From contig JAODUP010000583.1 in the NCBI GenBank assembly GCA_025642065.1, forward strand, positions 1 to 64,000: DNA of 64,000 nucleotides, given 5' to 3'. The notes below the pieces were generated by a model. The model saw only the letters and a program-made list of their open reading frames with translations. It did no database searches and was not told where the DNA came from. This stretch comes from Paralvinella palmiformis (taxonomy: Eukaryota > Annelida > Polychaeta > Terebellida > Alvinellidae). Both the position numbers and the translations under genes were made by a program. This document shows positions 9,153-16,920 of this stretch, one piece after another (positions within the stretch are counted from its first letter, which is position 1; every line of letters begins with the position of its first letter).

Positions 9153-10051
9153 TTTTTGTCCTTTGTGTAGTCAAATTTGTCCATAATTTTTTTATAAAAT
9201 AAAGTAAGAATAATTATTACTAGGAACATCAGCCAGGAGACAGCAGAAGCCCTTCCGAAGCGCTGCATTTTAAAAGCCATACTCATCATATACAGGAATG
9301 TTGTAAGTCCGGAATTTCCAGCTCCTCCCATTGACTGATACCCGCCTGTAAGCATAAAGGGTTCCGCAAAAAGTTGCATGCCGAAAATAATACTTATGGA
9401 AATGCAGAAGAACATTATCGGAACCAACATGGGTAGAGTTATTTTAAAAAACATCTGTGAACGGGTTGCGCCGTCAATCCCGGCTGATTCATACAGTTCT
9501 TTCGGGATAGTCTGAAGTCCTGCAAGATATATAAGGGTGTAGTATCCGATAAAACGCCAGTTAAGAATTATGGAAATGGATGCTTTTAGTGCTACAGGAT
9601 CTCTGAGCCAGGCAATCTTATCTATTCCGATTAATCCGAGCAGATAGTTAAGCCAGCCGAAATCTTTGTTGAATAAAGTACCGAAAACAAGCGCGACTGT
9701 AACAGAATTGGTTATGTAGGGAATAAAGAAAGATGTTTTAAAAAATTCTCTTCCTTTAAGAATTGCTCTGTTAAGGAGGGTGGCAAGCGGTATTGCAAAA
9801 GCATGTTGTATAAGTGATCCCCAGAACAGCAGAACCAGTGAATTCCAGATTGATTTCCAGAAAAACGGATCTTTTTTAATAAATCTTGAATAATTTGCAA
9901 AACCCACAAACTTCTGCGGTCCACCGGCACCCCATTTAAAAAGTGAAATGTAGATGGAATAAAAAATTGGGTATATCCCGAATACTAGAAAGAGCAATAG
10001 GAATGGGCTTAAAAATATATACGGTGCAAGTTTTTGCTGATTAAGTTTCAT
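9149..10051 (-). CDS. Sugar ABC transporter permease (MalF/UgpA type)
   Basis: This 300-residue inner-membrane permease has six predicted helices. The first is in LAPYIFLSPFLLLFLVFGIY, and the EAA loop is near residue 195 (YESAGIDGATRSQMFFKITLP). With the MalG-type partner at 11140-11973 and the binding protein at 12440-13744 it would form a CUT1-type oligosaccharide importer. A strong AAGGAG site precedes the ATG. It is the first gene of a unit with the two GH9 genes and has its own copy of the regulatory cassette upstream. No ATPase gene is present here. CUT1 systems often share one MsiK-like ATPase encoded elsewhere. Confidence 0.92.
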   Translation of the reverse strand: MKLNQQKLAPYIFLSPFLLLFLVFGIYPIFYSIYISLFKWGAGGPQKFVGFANYSRFIKKDPFFWKSIWNSLVLLFWGSLIQHAFAIPLATLLNRAILKGREFFKTSFFIPYITNSVTVALVFGTLFNKDFGWLNYLLGLIGIDKIAWLRDPVALKASISIILNWRFIGYYTLIYLAGLQTIPKELYESAGIDGATRSQMFFKITLPMLVPIMFFCISISIIFGMQLFAEPFMLTGGYQSMGGAGNSGLTTFLYMMSMAFKMQRFGRASAVSWLMFLVIIILTLFYKKIMDKFDYTKDKK

Positions 10052-10161
10052 TTTATCTCCTTGGTTTGTTTATCTGTTTATCCTGGATCCGTACAAAGAA
10101 TAACAAATAAAAGTCCAACCTAATGATAGGAAAATTAATCTGAAGCTACAAGGCCTAGCTT

Positions 10162-10286
10162 TAATGATAGGAAAATTAATCTAAAGATACAAGGGCCAGA
10201 GTATACAAATAAGAATAAAGTCCTCCAATTCTGATAATATCACTATACTAACGTTATGTAAGATATATTTTGTTCACTGTGAGGAA
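10162..10286 (-). repeat. Regulatory cassette copy A (125 bp)
   Basis: This is nearly identical to 13761-13885 and similar to 15342-15463. Each copy lies upstream of a - strand gene. Just downstream of this copy (10112-10144) a partial second copy of its first ~33 bases is tandemly repeated. Similarity to the other copies ends at GAGGAA, and IS91-like remnant sequence follows, so the flank was rearranged here. Confidence 0.85.
10234..10261 (-). promoter_or_regulatory. Promoter with TAACGTTA operator (copy A)
   Basis: On the - strand, TTACAT (-35, 10256-10261) and TATTAT (-10, 10234-10239) are 16 bp apart. The palindrome TAACGTTA (10249-10256) sits at the start of the spacer. A central CG palindrome between the promoter boxes is typical of LacI-family repressor sites. 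This promoter would drive the permease and both GH9 genes. Confidence 0.55.
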
Positions 10287-10343
10287 GTGTCATAAAAACA
10301 GCATGATAAGTACTGATAACAGAGATTAAAAGACATTTTGGGA

Positions 10344-10628
10344 CTATATTATTGTCAGTACTTTTATTTCAGATCCACAATGAGGACAAATAAACAGATT
10401 GATTTTATACACCTTTGAAAGTAATCGTGTCCAGTCCTTCTTGGATTAATCTATCTTAACAGAGTTGTATTAGAGGGGATTGTATCGGGATTTTCTGCAT
10501 CACGAACCTGAATCGTCATTCCATGTTGTTTCTTCCATCATCGGAAGAGTATGTTCTGTAACCTCCGGAATATTGCCCCAAATTCCTTTGATACGAGAAG
10601 AATATAAGTTGTACTGACGTATTAGCTG
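10344..10628 (-). pseudogene. Remnant of an IS91-like (Y2) transposase
   Basis: Two frames on the - strand give parts of the C-terminal region of an IS91-like rolling-circle transposase. One contains RQYNLYSSRIKG. The other contains DWTRLLSKVYKINLFICPHC followed by GSEIK, close to the W.RLL.RV...D...CP.CG pattern of that family. Stops and a frameshift separate them, and the N-terminal catalytic part is absent. The remnant lies between the two permease genes and may mark the event that split the transport operon. Confidence 0.6.
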
Positions 10629-11139
10629 TACCCTAAATAAAAAAATATAGCTATCATATTTTTCTTTTTTTTGAACAAATATCTTTTTGAAAATACCTAT
10701 ATATATCAGTCAAAACAAAAATAATTCTTATTAAGGAACAATGAATAATCCTTGCTAACAATTAATTATTCTCACAACCAACTAAGAACAGGAGACACTT
10801 TATTTGTAAGAGTAGGCGTATATAGAGTATAGAGAAAGTACTTTTATTGGAATTTCTGGTACAATCATAAAGCCAATTAATACTTTAGCATATCTAAATG
10901 AATTGCCTATTATTGATGGGCAAATGTTCTGAATAATACACGGAATATCTCTGATCAGAAAAGTTTTCAGTGATATTGACTTTGATCTTCCCCATTATTC
11001 CCTTATCACAGCCATCAGGGAAAAGAGGCAATAAAAACAATTTTATTAGCCTCTTTTCGAGTCTGCTGGAATAACTTGTATTATTCGGAGACAGCGGAAT
11101 GATCATGAATTTCTGGTATACAAAATAAAGGGTAGGGAA
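10629..11139. other. Gene-free stretch
   Basis: This AT-rich sequence lies between the IS91-like remnant and the MalG-type permease. A 70-codon - strand frame at 10894-11106 has no family resemblance or ribosome site I recognise. I see no other feature. Confidence 0.5.
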
Positions 11140-11973
11140 TCATCCTTTTACTGCTCCTTCAATAATCCCACCGATAATTTTTTTGGAAAATATAATAAGA
11201 ACAAGTGTCAGAGGAATTACCGCAATCATGTTTCCAAGCATTAAAGAACCTATTCCGCCGGAATTCTTATTACTTAATATTTTTATGGCGACCGGAAGTG
11301 TTGTTTTAGACGGATCCGGCAGAAAGATAAGAACTGAAAGAAACTCGTTCCAAGAACCGATAAAAGTCAGTATTCCAAGTATATAAAGGCCTGATTTTGC
11401 AAGCGGAAATACAATTTTAAGAAGAATGCGGAACTCTGACATTCCGTCTATTCTTGCAGCGTCAAGAAGGTCTGAAGGTACGGATGTTTTAATATACTGA
11501 GACATTAAAAAAATTCCGAATGCGTTGGCTGCTCCCGGAACAATCAGCGGCAGCCATGTATTGTACCAGCCAAGTTTAATAATAATTTGGAAAAACGGAA
11601 TAATATTCAACGCGGGCGGAATGGCAAAGGTAATAATCATAAGCTTGAAAAGAGTTTCTTTTCCCTTGAACCTGTACATTGCAAATGCGAAACCTCCCAT
11701 GGTACAGAAAAATAGCTGGGAAATTGTTGTCAAGGAAGCAATAGCAATACTGTTAAACATATTTCTAAACAAATGTGTACGAGAAAAAAGACGATTCCAG
11801 TTTGCTTTTAACCCGTTACCGAACCATACATGCGGCGGAACTGAAAAAGCTTTGGAATCCGGCCAGGTGGAAAGCACTGCAGCATTATAGAATGGATAAA
11901 TGAAAATAACTGTAAGAAGCAGAAGAAATAAGTACACCGGTACTGCTCTTGTGTATTTCGTAAATTTTTTCAA
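11140..11973 (-). CDS. Sugar ABC transporter permease (MalG/UgpE type)
   Basis: This 277-residue permease has six predicted helices. The first is in VPVYLFLLLLTVIFIYPFYN, and the EAA loop near residue 180 reads DAARIDGMSEFRILLKIVFP. The start is a TTG behind an AAAGAGGT ribosome site. It should pair with the permease at 9149-10051. The gene now sits directly behind a truncated DUF285 leader and about 1.1 kb upstream of its partner. Its original promoter appears lost, and expression may depend on read-through or on the DUF285 fragment's flank. Confidence 0.9.
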   Translation of the reverse strand: MKKFTKYTRAVPVYLFLLLLTVIFIYPFYNAAVLSTWPDSKAFSVPPHVWFGNGLKANWNRLFSRTHLFRNMFNSIAIASLTTISQLFFCTMGGFAFAMYRFKGKETLFKLMIITFAIPPALNIIPFFQIIIKLGWYNTWLPLIVPGAANAFGIFLMSQYIKTSVPSDLLDAARIDGMSEFRILLKIVFPLAKSGLYILGILTFIGSWNEFLSVLIFLPDPSKTTLPVAIKILSNKNSGGIGSLMLGNMIAVIPLTLVLIIFSKKIIGGIIEGAVKG

Positions 11974-12152
11974 TTTGTTACCTCTTTATTGGAAATTACT
12001 ACTGACTTAAACCTTGTAAGATTTTTGTATTTGTTATTTTCTGTAAGCTCAAAGGTTGTAATGAATTTTGTTGTAGATTTTGGGTTAGTCGGTACTGTGT
12101 TAGTTGGTAAGAGACGACTCGTTAAAAAGACTAAAATAGTTATTATAAACAT
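11974..12152 (-). pseudogene. Truncated N-terminus of a DUF285 lipoprotein
   Basis: The frame starts with FIITILVFLTS, as in the intact DUF285 leaders, but has Arg in place of the lipobox Cys. A TNPKSTTK linker like theirs follows, and the frame diverges and stops at the permease start. No repeats follow. This is a 5' fragment fused by rearrangement to the permease upstream region. Confidence 0.7.
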
Positions 12153-12185
12153 ACATTCATATTCCGGTTTCTCATTTTGAACTAC

Positions 12186-12383
12186 TTAAACTTTTATCTG
12201 TATATCCTCCAGAATAAAGGGATTATCATTATTATCCTGTCCATCTTTCATGGGGTGGTAGGTTTTTTGTAAGGGGTAACCTCCGGCAGAGACGAAATTA
12301 TGAGTACTATCTTTGTTTGTTTTATCTTTCCATGAAGAGAGATCCTGGTTAAAGGCTTGGGCCTCATAAAACATCTGTTGCAT
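12186..12383 (-). pseudogene. Truncated C-terminus of a DUF285 protein
   Basis: It contains a single last repeat (MFYEAQAFNQDLSSWK) and a C-terminal segment with YPLQKTYHPM, comparable to the PLQKSFHPY end of type A proteins. It lies upstream, in transcription direction, of the N-terminal fragment at 11974-12152. The pair therefore looks like the junction of two tandem copies whose outer parts were lost. Confidence 0.7.
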
Positions 12384-12389
12384 AATTAG

Positions 12390-12438
12390 TTGTATTCCTT
12401 ACGCCGCTCAAATAAATACGGCGGCGTAAGGAATACAA
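12390..12438 (-). terminator. Long hairpin after the binding-protein gene
   Basis: A perfect 18-bp inverted repeat (12390-12407 and 12421-12438, core CCTTACGCCGC) has a 13-base loop. It directly abuts the stop codon at 12440-12442. It should end or strongly attenuate transcription before the permease genes. No long T-run follows, so processing and 3'-end protection are alternatives. Confidence 0.7.
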
Positions 12439-12439
12439 T

Positions 12440-13744
12440 TTAGTCCATATTTGCTGTAATCTGATCTTTTACTTGCTTATAAGCTTCTTCGGGTGTAAGA
12501 TCACCTTCCATGACACTCATCAATGCGGTGTTCCAGATACCAATTGCTGTAGGATCGTATTCTGTGGGTGTAACTGCAGGAATATTTTTTGCGACATCCG
12601 CATAAATCTTACGTACTTTTTGCCCGCCGAAGAATTCTTCGCCTTCGTTCATTGCAGGATCGTCCCACACAGACTTTAAAGCAGGGAAAGCGCTCATTGT
12701 TTCAAAGGTAGCAAGCTGGGCTTTCTGATTTGTTGTCAGGTATTTAAGAACTTCCCATGCGGCGGCTTTGTTTTCGCTGTCTGTATTTGCTGGAATACCG
12801 AGGAAACTTCCGCCCATATTTATATATGCATTTCCGGGAAGTTTTGTAACTCTCCAGTTTCCTTTCTGTTCAGGAGAAAGATATCCTTTTAAAGCACCGG
12901 CAAACCATGCACCGGAAATTGCAGCGATTACTGACCTGTTACTGTAGGAAGCCATCCATGCGTCTCCCCATGGTTCATAGTTGGCAATAATTTTCGAGTC
13001 GCCCATTCTTTTGATTAATTTTAAAAGGGAAAGGAATTTTTCTTTCGGTTCAAGTACATTTCCGTTTTTGTCGAACCAGCATCCAATACCGTTATTAAGT
13101 GCGACAAGTGCGATATCTTCTGAGGAAGCAAGTAGGAACTGGTCCGGATTGCCGTCTCCGTCTCTATCTTTTGTAAGTTTCTGACCGGCTGTTACAAGGT
13201 CAGCCCAGACGCTGAGATTATCAAGAGATACCTTTGCTTCCTCTACTGGAGGACTAAGGTAGAACATGACAGCCGGTGCAATATCAACAGGAATTGCAAT
13301 TACATTGCCTTCAGAGTCAGTTGAGTTTTTCAGTGCAAAAGGTGCAATATTTCCTGTAATTTCAGAACAGTTATACGGAGCAGCTGAAAGATTATCAAAA
13401 CCTCCGCCTGTGACAAAACCGGCTATATATGCCTCGTCAATTGCTTCAATATCGTTTGCCTTGTCTCCGGCTGCTATTACAGTAACGAGTCTTTCGTGGT
13501 GTCCGTCCCAATCGCCCTGAATTAATTTAACATTAATATTGGGGTACATTTTTTTAAAATCGCCGGATTCCAGAGCAGCTGTATATCCGTCCAGAAGCTC
13601 ATCGAATACGCCAATTTTAATGGTGTACTGTTTATTGGGATTAAAACCCACAGCGGAAGATGCCGATTTTTCGTCATCTCCACTTGCAAAAATAAATCCG
13701 GCAGAAACTGTCAGGATGAGTAAGCCTAATAAAACCTTTTTCAT
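12440..13744 (-). CDS. Extracellular sugar-binding protein of an ABC importer
   Basis: This 434-residue protein of the MalE/UgpB class (SBP_bac_1) captures oligosaccharides for the CUT1 permeases encoded downstream. The leader MKKVLLGLLILTVSAGFIFA is followed by SGDDEK, which suggests signal peptidase I cleavage, as no lipobox cysteine is present. WGDAWMAS and GGSFLGIPAN-type stretches are typical of the family. AAGGAG lies 7-8 bases before the ATG. It has its own regulatory cassette (13761-13885) and a strong hairpin after it, allowing more binding protein than permease. Proximity to the GH9 genes suggests cello- or chito-oligosaccharides, which is inference. Confidence 0.92.
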   Translation of the reverse strand: MKKVLLGLLILTVSAGFIFASGDDEKSASSAVGFNPNKQYTIKIGVFDELLDGYTAALESGDFKKMYPNINVKLIQGDWDGHHERLVTVIAAGDKANDIEAIDEAYIAGFVTGGGFDNLSAAPYNCSEITGNIAPFALKNSTDSEGNVIAIPVDIAPAVMFYLSPPVEEAKVSLDNLSVWADLVTAGQKLTKDRDGDGNPDQFLLASSEDIALVALNNGIGCWFDKNGNVLEPKEKFLSLLKLIKRMGDSKIIANYEPWGDAWMASYSNRSVIAAISGAWFAGALKGYLSPEQKGNWRVTKLPGNAYINMGGSFLGIPANTDSENKAAAWEVLKYLTTNQKAQLATFETMSAFPALKSVWDDPAMNEGEEFFGGQKVRKIYADVAKNIPAVTPTEYDPTAIGIWNTALMSVMEGDLTPEEAYKQVKDQITANMD

Positions 13745-13760
13745 AATAAACTCCTTAAAA

Positions 13761-13885
13761 TAATGATAGGAAAATTAATCTAAAGATACAAGGGCCAGAG
13801 TATACAAATAAGAATAAAGTCTTCCAATTCCGATAATACTACTATACTAACGTTATGTAAGATATATTTTGTTCACTGTGAGGAA
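13761..13885 (-). repeat. Regulatory cassette copy B (125 bp)
   Basis: This matches copy A (10162-10286) with few differences. It continues into sequence shared with copy C through the twin TCCGCGGA sites, the type B terminator and the 3' end of a DUF285 gene. It lies 17 bases upstream of the binding-protein ATG. Confidence 0.88.
13833..13860 (-). promoter_or_regulatory. Promoter with TAACGTTA operator (copy B)
   Basis: On the - strand, TTACAT (13855-13860) and TATTAT (13833-13838) are 16 bp apart. The palindrome TAACGTTA (13848-13855) is adjacent to the -35. The arrangement is identical in copies A and C. It is a predicted, possibly LacI-type, control point for the binding protein. Confidence 0.55.
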
Positions 13886-13933
13886 CTATTATTCCTCCAC
13901 TGTATCGCTTAAGCAGTTTAGAAATAAGAATAC

Positions 13934-13961
13934 TCCGCGGAAAGTAAAAATACTCCGCGGA
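13934..13961. promoter_or_regulatory. Twin TCCGCGGA palindromes
   Basis: Two copies of TCCGCGGA (13934-13941, 13954-13961) are exactly 20 bp apart, about two helical turns. They stand out as GC palindromes in AT-rich DNA upstream of the cassette B promoter. The same pair occurs at 15512-15539. They may bind a dimeric regulator. Confidence 0.45.
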
Positions 13962-13994
13962 AAATATACAAAAATTTATATAGCAATAAAAAAA

Positions 13995-14017
13995 CACCCG
14001 GCATTAATAACCGGGTG
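13995..14017 (-). terminator. Rho-independent terminator, type B
   Basis: The stem CACCCGG/CCGGGTG has a 9-base loop and is followed on the - strand by a run of seven T. It lies 22 bases after the DUF285 stop at 14039. An identical copy is at 15573-15595. Confidence 0.85.
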
Positions 14018-14038
14018 AAGAACTATATTGTTAGTCTA

Positions 14039-15315
14039 TTAATTCCAGCTCGCATATGGGTGATATTTTGTTGGTAATGGGCAGTTCCCTGCTGAAAAAT
14101 CAGTATGGGGGATAGTTTCAGATATTTTGCTCTTCCAGCCGGATAAATCTTGATTAAAGCTGGATGCATTTTCAAACATACTTTCCATATCAGTCACCTT
14201 GCTTACATTCCAGCCGGATAAATCTCGATTAAAGGCGTTGGCTTTATGAAACATATGCCTCATATCAGTCACATTGCTTACATTCCAGCCGGATAAACCT
14301 TGATTAAAGCTGAATGTATTATAAAACATACTACTCATGGTAGTCACATTGCCTACATTCCAGCTGGATATATTACCATTAAAGCTGGATGCACTATCAA
14401 ACATATTTTTCATATCAGTCACATTGCTTACATTCCAGCCGGATATACCTTTATTAAAGTCGGATGCACCAGCAAACATCCAACTCATATCAGTCACATT
14501 GCTTACATTCCAGCCGGATAGATCACCATTAAAGCTGAGTGCATTAGTAAACATACCACTCATATCAGTCACATTACTTACATTCCAGCCGGATAGATCA
14601 CCATTAAAGCTGACTGCACCAGCAAACATCTGGTTCATAGTAGTCACCTTGCCTACATTCCAGCCGGATATATCCTGATTAAACTTGGAGGCAGCGAAAA
14701 ACATACCATTCATAGTAGTCACCTTGCCTACATTCCAGCCGGATAAATTTTGATTAAAGTTGGATACATTATCAAACATATGGCTCATACTAGTCACTTT
14801 ACTCACATCCCAGCCGGATATATCTTGATTAAATGATTTATTATTAGCAAACAGTCCACTCATATCTGTAATATGAGATGTATCAACTTTTGTTACATCC
14901 AATTTGCCCATTATCATTCGATTCAGCCGGCTTCTGGTTAAAAAGTCTATTGTAGCGGTTACGGTATAGTTTGTACTGCTGCCGTCTTCTGCTGTTACTG
15001 TATATTTAACAGGACTACTGAAATCCTGCTTTTCACTGGGTGCGGGAGTAATCTTAGCTCCTTTGTAAATAATAGATGGGACAAGCGGCTTTGAAACATA
15101 GGGCAGCGTAACTGTAATATCGGTACCGGAAATACTGCATACAATATCGAAAAACACTTCATTATTTTCTGATGCATTAAACTTAAAAGATGTTATCTCT
15201 TTAGAACTGCTTGGTGTTTTAGAACCACTTGTAGAATTTACCGGTGAGGGCAGCCTGTAAACAGATCCAATAATACAACATTAACTAAAATAACTAAGAA
15301 TAATCTCTTTCTCAT
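14039..15315 (-). pseudogene. DUF285 repeat lipoprotein, type B, frameshifted at the lipobox
   Basis: The ATG at 15315 has an AGGAG site and encodes a leader ending FTGC, the lipobox. Directly after the cysteine codon the sequence has three C where intact relatives have four (TGCCCCTCACCG). This throws the frame into a TAA four codons after the cysteine. With one base restored conceptually, the rest is open to 14039: an Ig-like domain (PASGEKQDF-like), nine full 25-residue DUF285 repeats of the SGWNVSNVTDM form, and the type B C-terminus PLPTKYHPYASWN. It may be a pseudogene or an off state. Regulatory cassette C lies upstream and a type B terminator downstream. Confidence 0.8.
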
Positions 15316-15341
15316 TATTAACTCCTTTATTTATTAATAAA

Positions 15342-15463
15342 TAATAGGAAAATTAATTTGAAGATACAAGGGTCAGAGTATACAAATAAGAATAAAGACC
15401 TCCCATTCCGATAGTACCACTATACTAACGTTATGTAAGATATATTTTGTTCACTGTGAGGAA
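15342..15463 (-). repeat. Regulatory cassette copy C
   Basis: This aligns with copies A and B and is followed upstream (15464-15616) by about 150 bases virtually identical to 13886-14038. It lies just upstream of the frameshifted type B DUF285 gene. Confidence 0.85.
15411..15438 (-). promoter_or_regulatory. Promoter with TAACGTTA operator (copy C)
   Basis: On the - strand, TTACAT (15433-15438) and TACTAT (15411-15416) are 16 bp apart, with TAACGTTA at 15426-15433. The -10 differs by one base from copies A and B. It would drive the type B DUF285 gene. Confidence 0.5.
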
Positions 15464-15511
15464 CTATTATTCCTCCACTGTATCGCTTAAGCAGTTTAGA
15501 AATAAGAATAC

Positions 15512-15539
15512 TCCGCGGAAAGTAAGAATACTCCGCGGA
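15512..15539. promoter_or_regulatory. Twin TCCGCGGA palindromes, second pair
   Basis: Copies lie at 15512-15519 and 15532-15539, again 20 bp apart, in the same position relative to cassette C as the first pair is to cassette B. Confidence 0.45.
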
Positions 15540-15572
15540 AAATATACAAAAATTTATATAGCAATAAAAAAA

Positions 15573-15595
15573 CACCCGGCATTAATAACCGGGTG
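15573..15595 (-). terminator. Rho-independent terminator, type B (second copy)
   Basis: The CACCCGG/CCGGGTG stem is followed by a T-run on the - strand, 22 bases after the stop of the DUF285 gene at 15617. It is identical to 13995-14017. Confidence 0.85.
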
Positions 15596-15616
15596 AAGAA
15601 CTATATTGTTAGTCTA

Positions 15617-16807
15617 TTAATTCCAGCTCGCATATGGGTGATATTTTGTTGGTAATGGGCAGTTCTCTACTGAAAAAGCAATATGGGGGATAGTTTCAGA
15701 TATTTTGCTCTTCCAGCCAGAAATATCTTGATTAAAGCTGGATGCATTATAAAACATATAGTTCATATCAGTCACCTTGCTTACATTCCAGCCGGATATA
15801 TTTTGATTAAAGCTGGATGCACTAGAAAACATACCACCCATATCAGTCACCTTGCCTACATTCCAGCCGGATATATCACCATTAAAGCTTTTTGCAGCAG
15901 CAAACATATTATTCATATTAGTCACATTGCCTACATTCCAGCCGGATATATCACCATTAAAGGCGTTGGCTCTATAAAACATCTGGTACATAGTAGTCAC
16001 TTTACTCACATCCCAGCGGGAGATATCCTGGTTAAAGGCTGTGGCGCCTTTAAACATATCTTGCATATCTGTAATAGTTGCTGTATTCACCATGCTTATA
16101 TCTTTTCCGTTCCCAATCATGGTGTCCAATTGCTTTCTTGTTAGGGGTTTGTTTTTTATGGTAAGGGTATATTTTTCCGTACTGCTATCAGGGAGTGTGA
16201 AGGTATAGGTAACAGGGTCTTTAAAATCAGGATTGGCTTCACAGCTTAAGGATCTTGTCCCGAACATGACCTTTGCAGTTAAGTCCTTATAGGCAGATGC
16301 TTCAGCGTTATAGGGGAGGGCTTCCACTGCAATTGCGTTGCCGAGCACGGAAGGGGTTTCTCCGGTAAGGGTGGTGCCCTTTTGTTCAATTGTTATGGTA
16401 AGGGGGGATATCTTGACGGTATAAACGGCAGTACTGTCGTCTTCTGCTGTTACTGTGTATGATACAGGTTTTGTAAAATCCTGGGCTGTTCCAGAGGCTG
16501 GGGTAATGCTCTTACCTGTGTGCGTAATGGTGGGGCTTAATGCGGTTAGATCCTGAGTAGGAAGAAAGACTGAGATTGTTTTGTCTGAAATTATGCCAGA
16601 ATAGCTGCTGGATTTGTCGGCTGTGCCGGGAATCTTCAGGGTAAAGGCTGTAATGGTTTTTGTTGTAGCCTTTGGGCTAGCTGTTTGCTGCGGAGTTGTA
16701 GCCTTTGGGCTAGCTGTTTGCTGCGGATTAGTCGGTGAGGGGCAACTGGTTAAAAAGACTAAAATAGTTGTTATAAACATACATATATATATTTTCTGCT
16801 TTATCAT
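15617..16807 (-). CDS. DUF285 repeat lipoprotein, A/B mosaic
   Basis: This 396-residue lipoprotein has an intact lipobox (LTSC) and a duplicated TASPKATTPQQ linker. Two Ig-like modules follow, almost identical to those of the 110-1666 protein, then four full 25-residue DUF285 repeats and a terminal one. The promoter, leader and Ig modules are type A. The last repeats, the C-terminus (PLPTKYHPYASWN) and the downstream terminator are type B. The gene is therefore a recombinant. It has the consensus promoter at 16842-16870 and a CCAAGGAG ribosome site. Surface exposure and adhesion are inferred from BspA relatives. Confidence 0.9.
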   Translation of the reverse strand: MIKQKIYICMFITTILVFLTSCPSPTNPQQTASPKATTPQQTASPKATTKTITAFTLKIPGTADKSSSYSGIISDKTISVFLPTQDLTALSPTITHTGKSITPASGTAQDFTKPVSYTVTAEDDSTAVYTVKISPLTITIEQKGTTLTGETPSVLGNAIAVEALPYNAEASAYKDLTAKVMFGTRSLSCEANPDFKDPVTYTFTLPDSSTEKYTLTIKNKPLTRKQLDTMIGNGKDISMVNTATITDMQDMFKGATAFNQDISRWDVSKVTTMYQMFYRANAFNGDISGWNVGNVTNMNNMFAAAKSFNGDISGWNVGKVTDMGGMFSSASSFNQNISGWNVSKVTDMNYMFYNASSFNQDISGWKSKISETIPHIAFSVENCPLPTKYHPYASWN

Positions 16808-16841
16808 TCTATACTCCTTGGATACTGCATTTATCTTTTAC

Positions 16842-16870
16842 AATATAGTATATTCTGTTTTAGCTGTCAA
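16842..16870 (-). promoter_or_regulatory. Promoter of the mosaic DUF285 gene
   Basis: On the - strand, TTGACA (16865-16870) and TATATT (16842-16847) are 17 bp apart. It is the same promoter unit as at 47-75. Confidence 0.8.
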
Positions 16871-16893
16871 TAAGGAATAAGCTCAGTTCTTTG

Positions 16894-16909
16894 CCCTCCC
16901 TCAGGAGGG
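16894..16909 (-). terminator. Type A hairpin between two DUF285 genes
   Basis: The CCCTCC/GGAGGG stem with a 4-base loop lies 11 bases after the stop at 16921. It is identical to the hairpins at 8-23 and 1678-1693. No T-run follows it in the gene direction. Confidence 0.5.
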
Positions 16910-16920
16910 TGTTTTAACTC

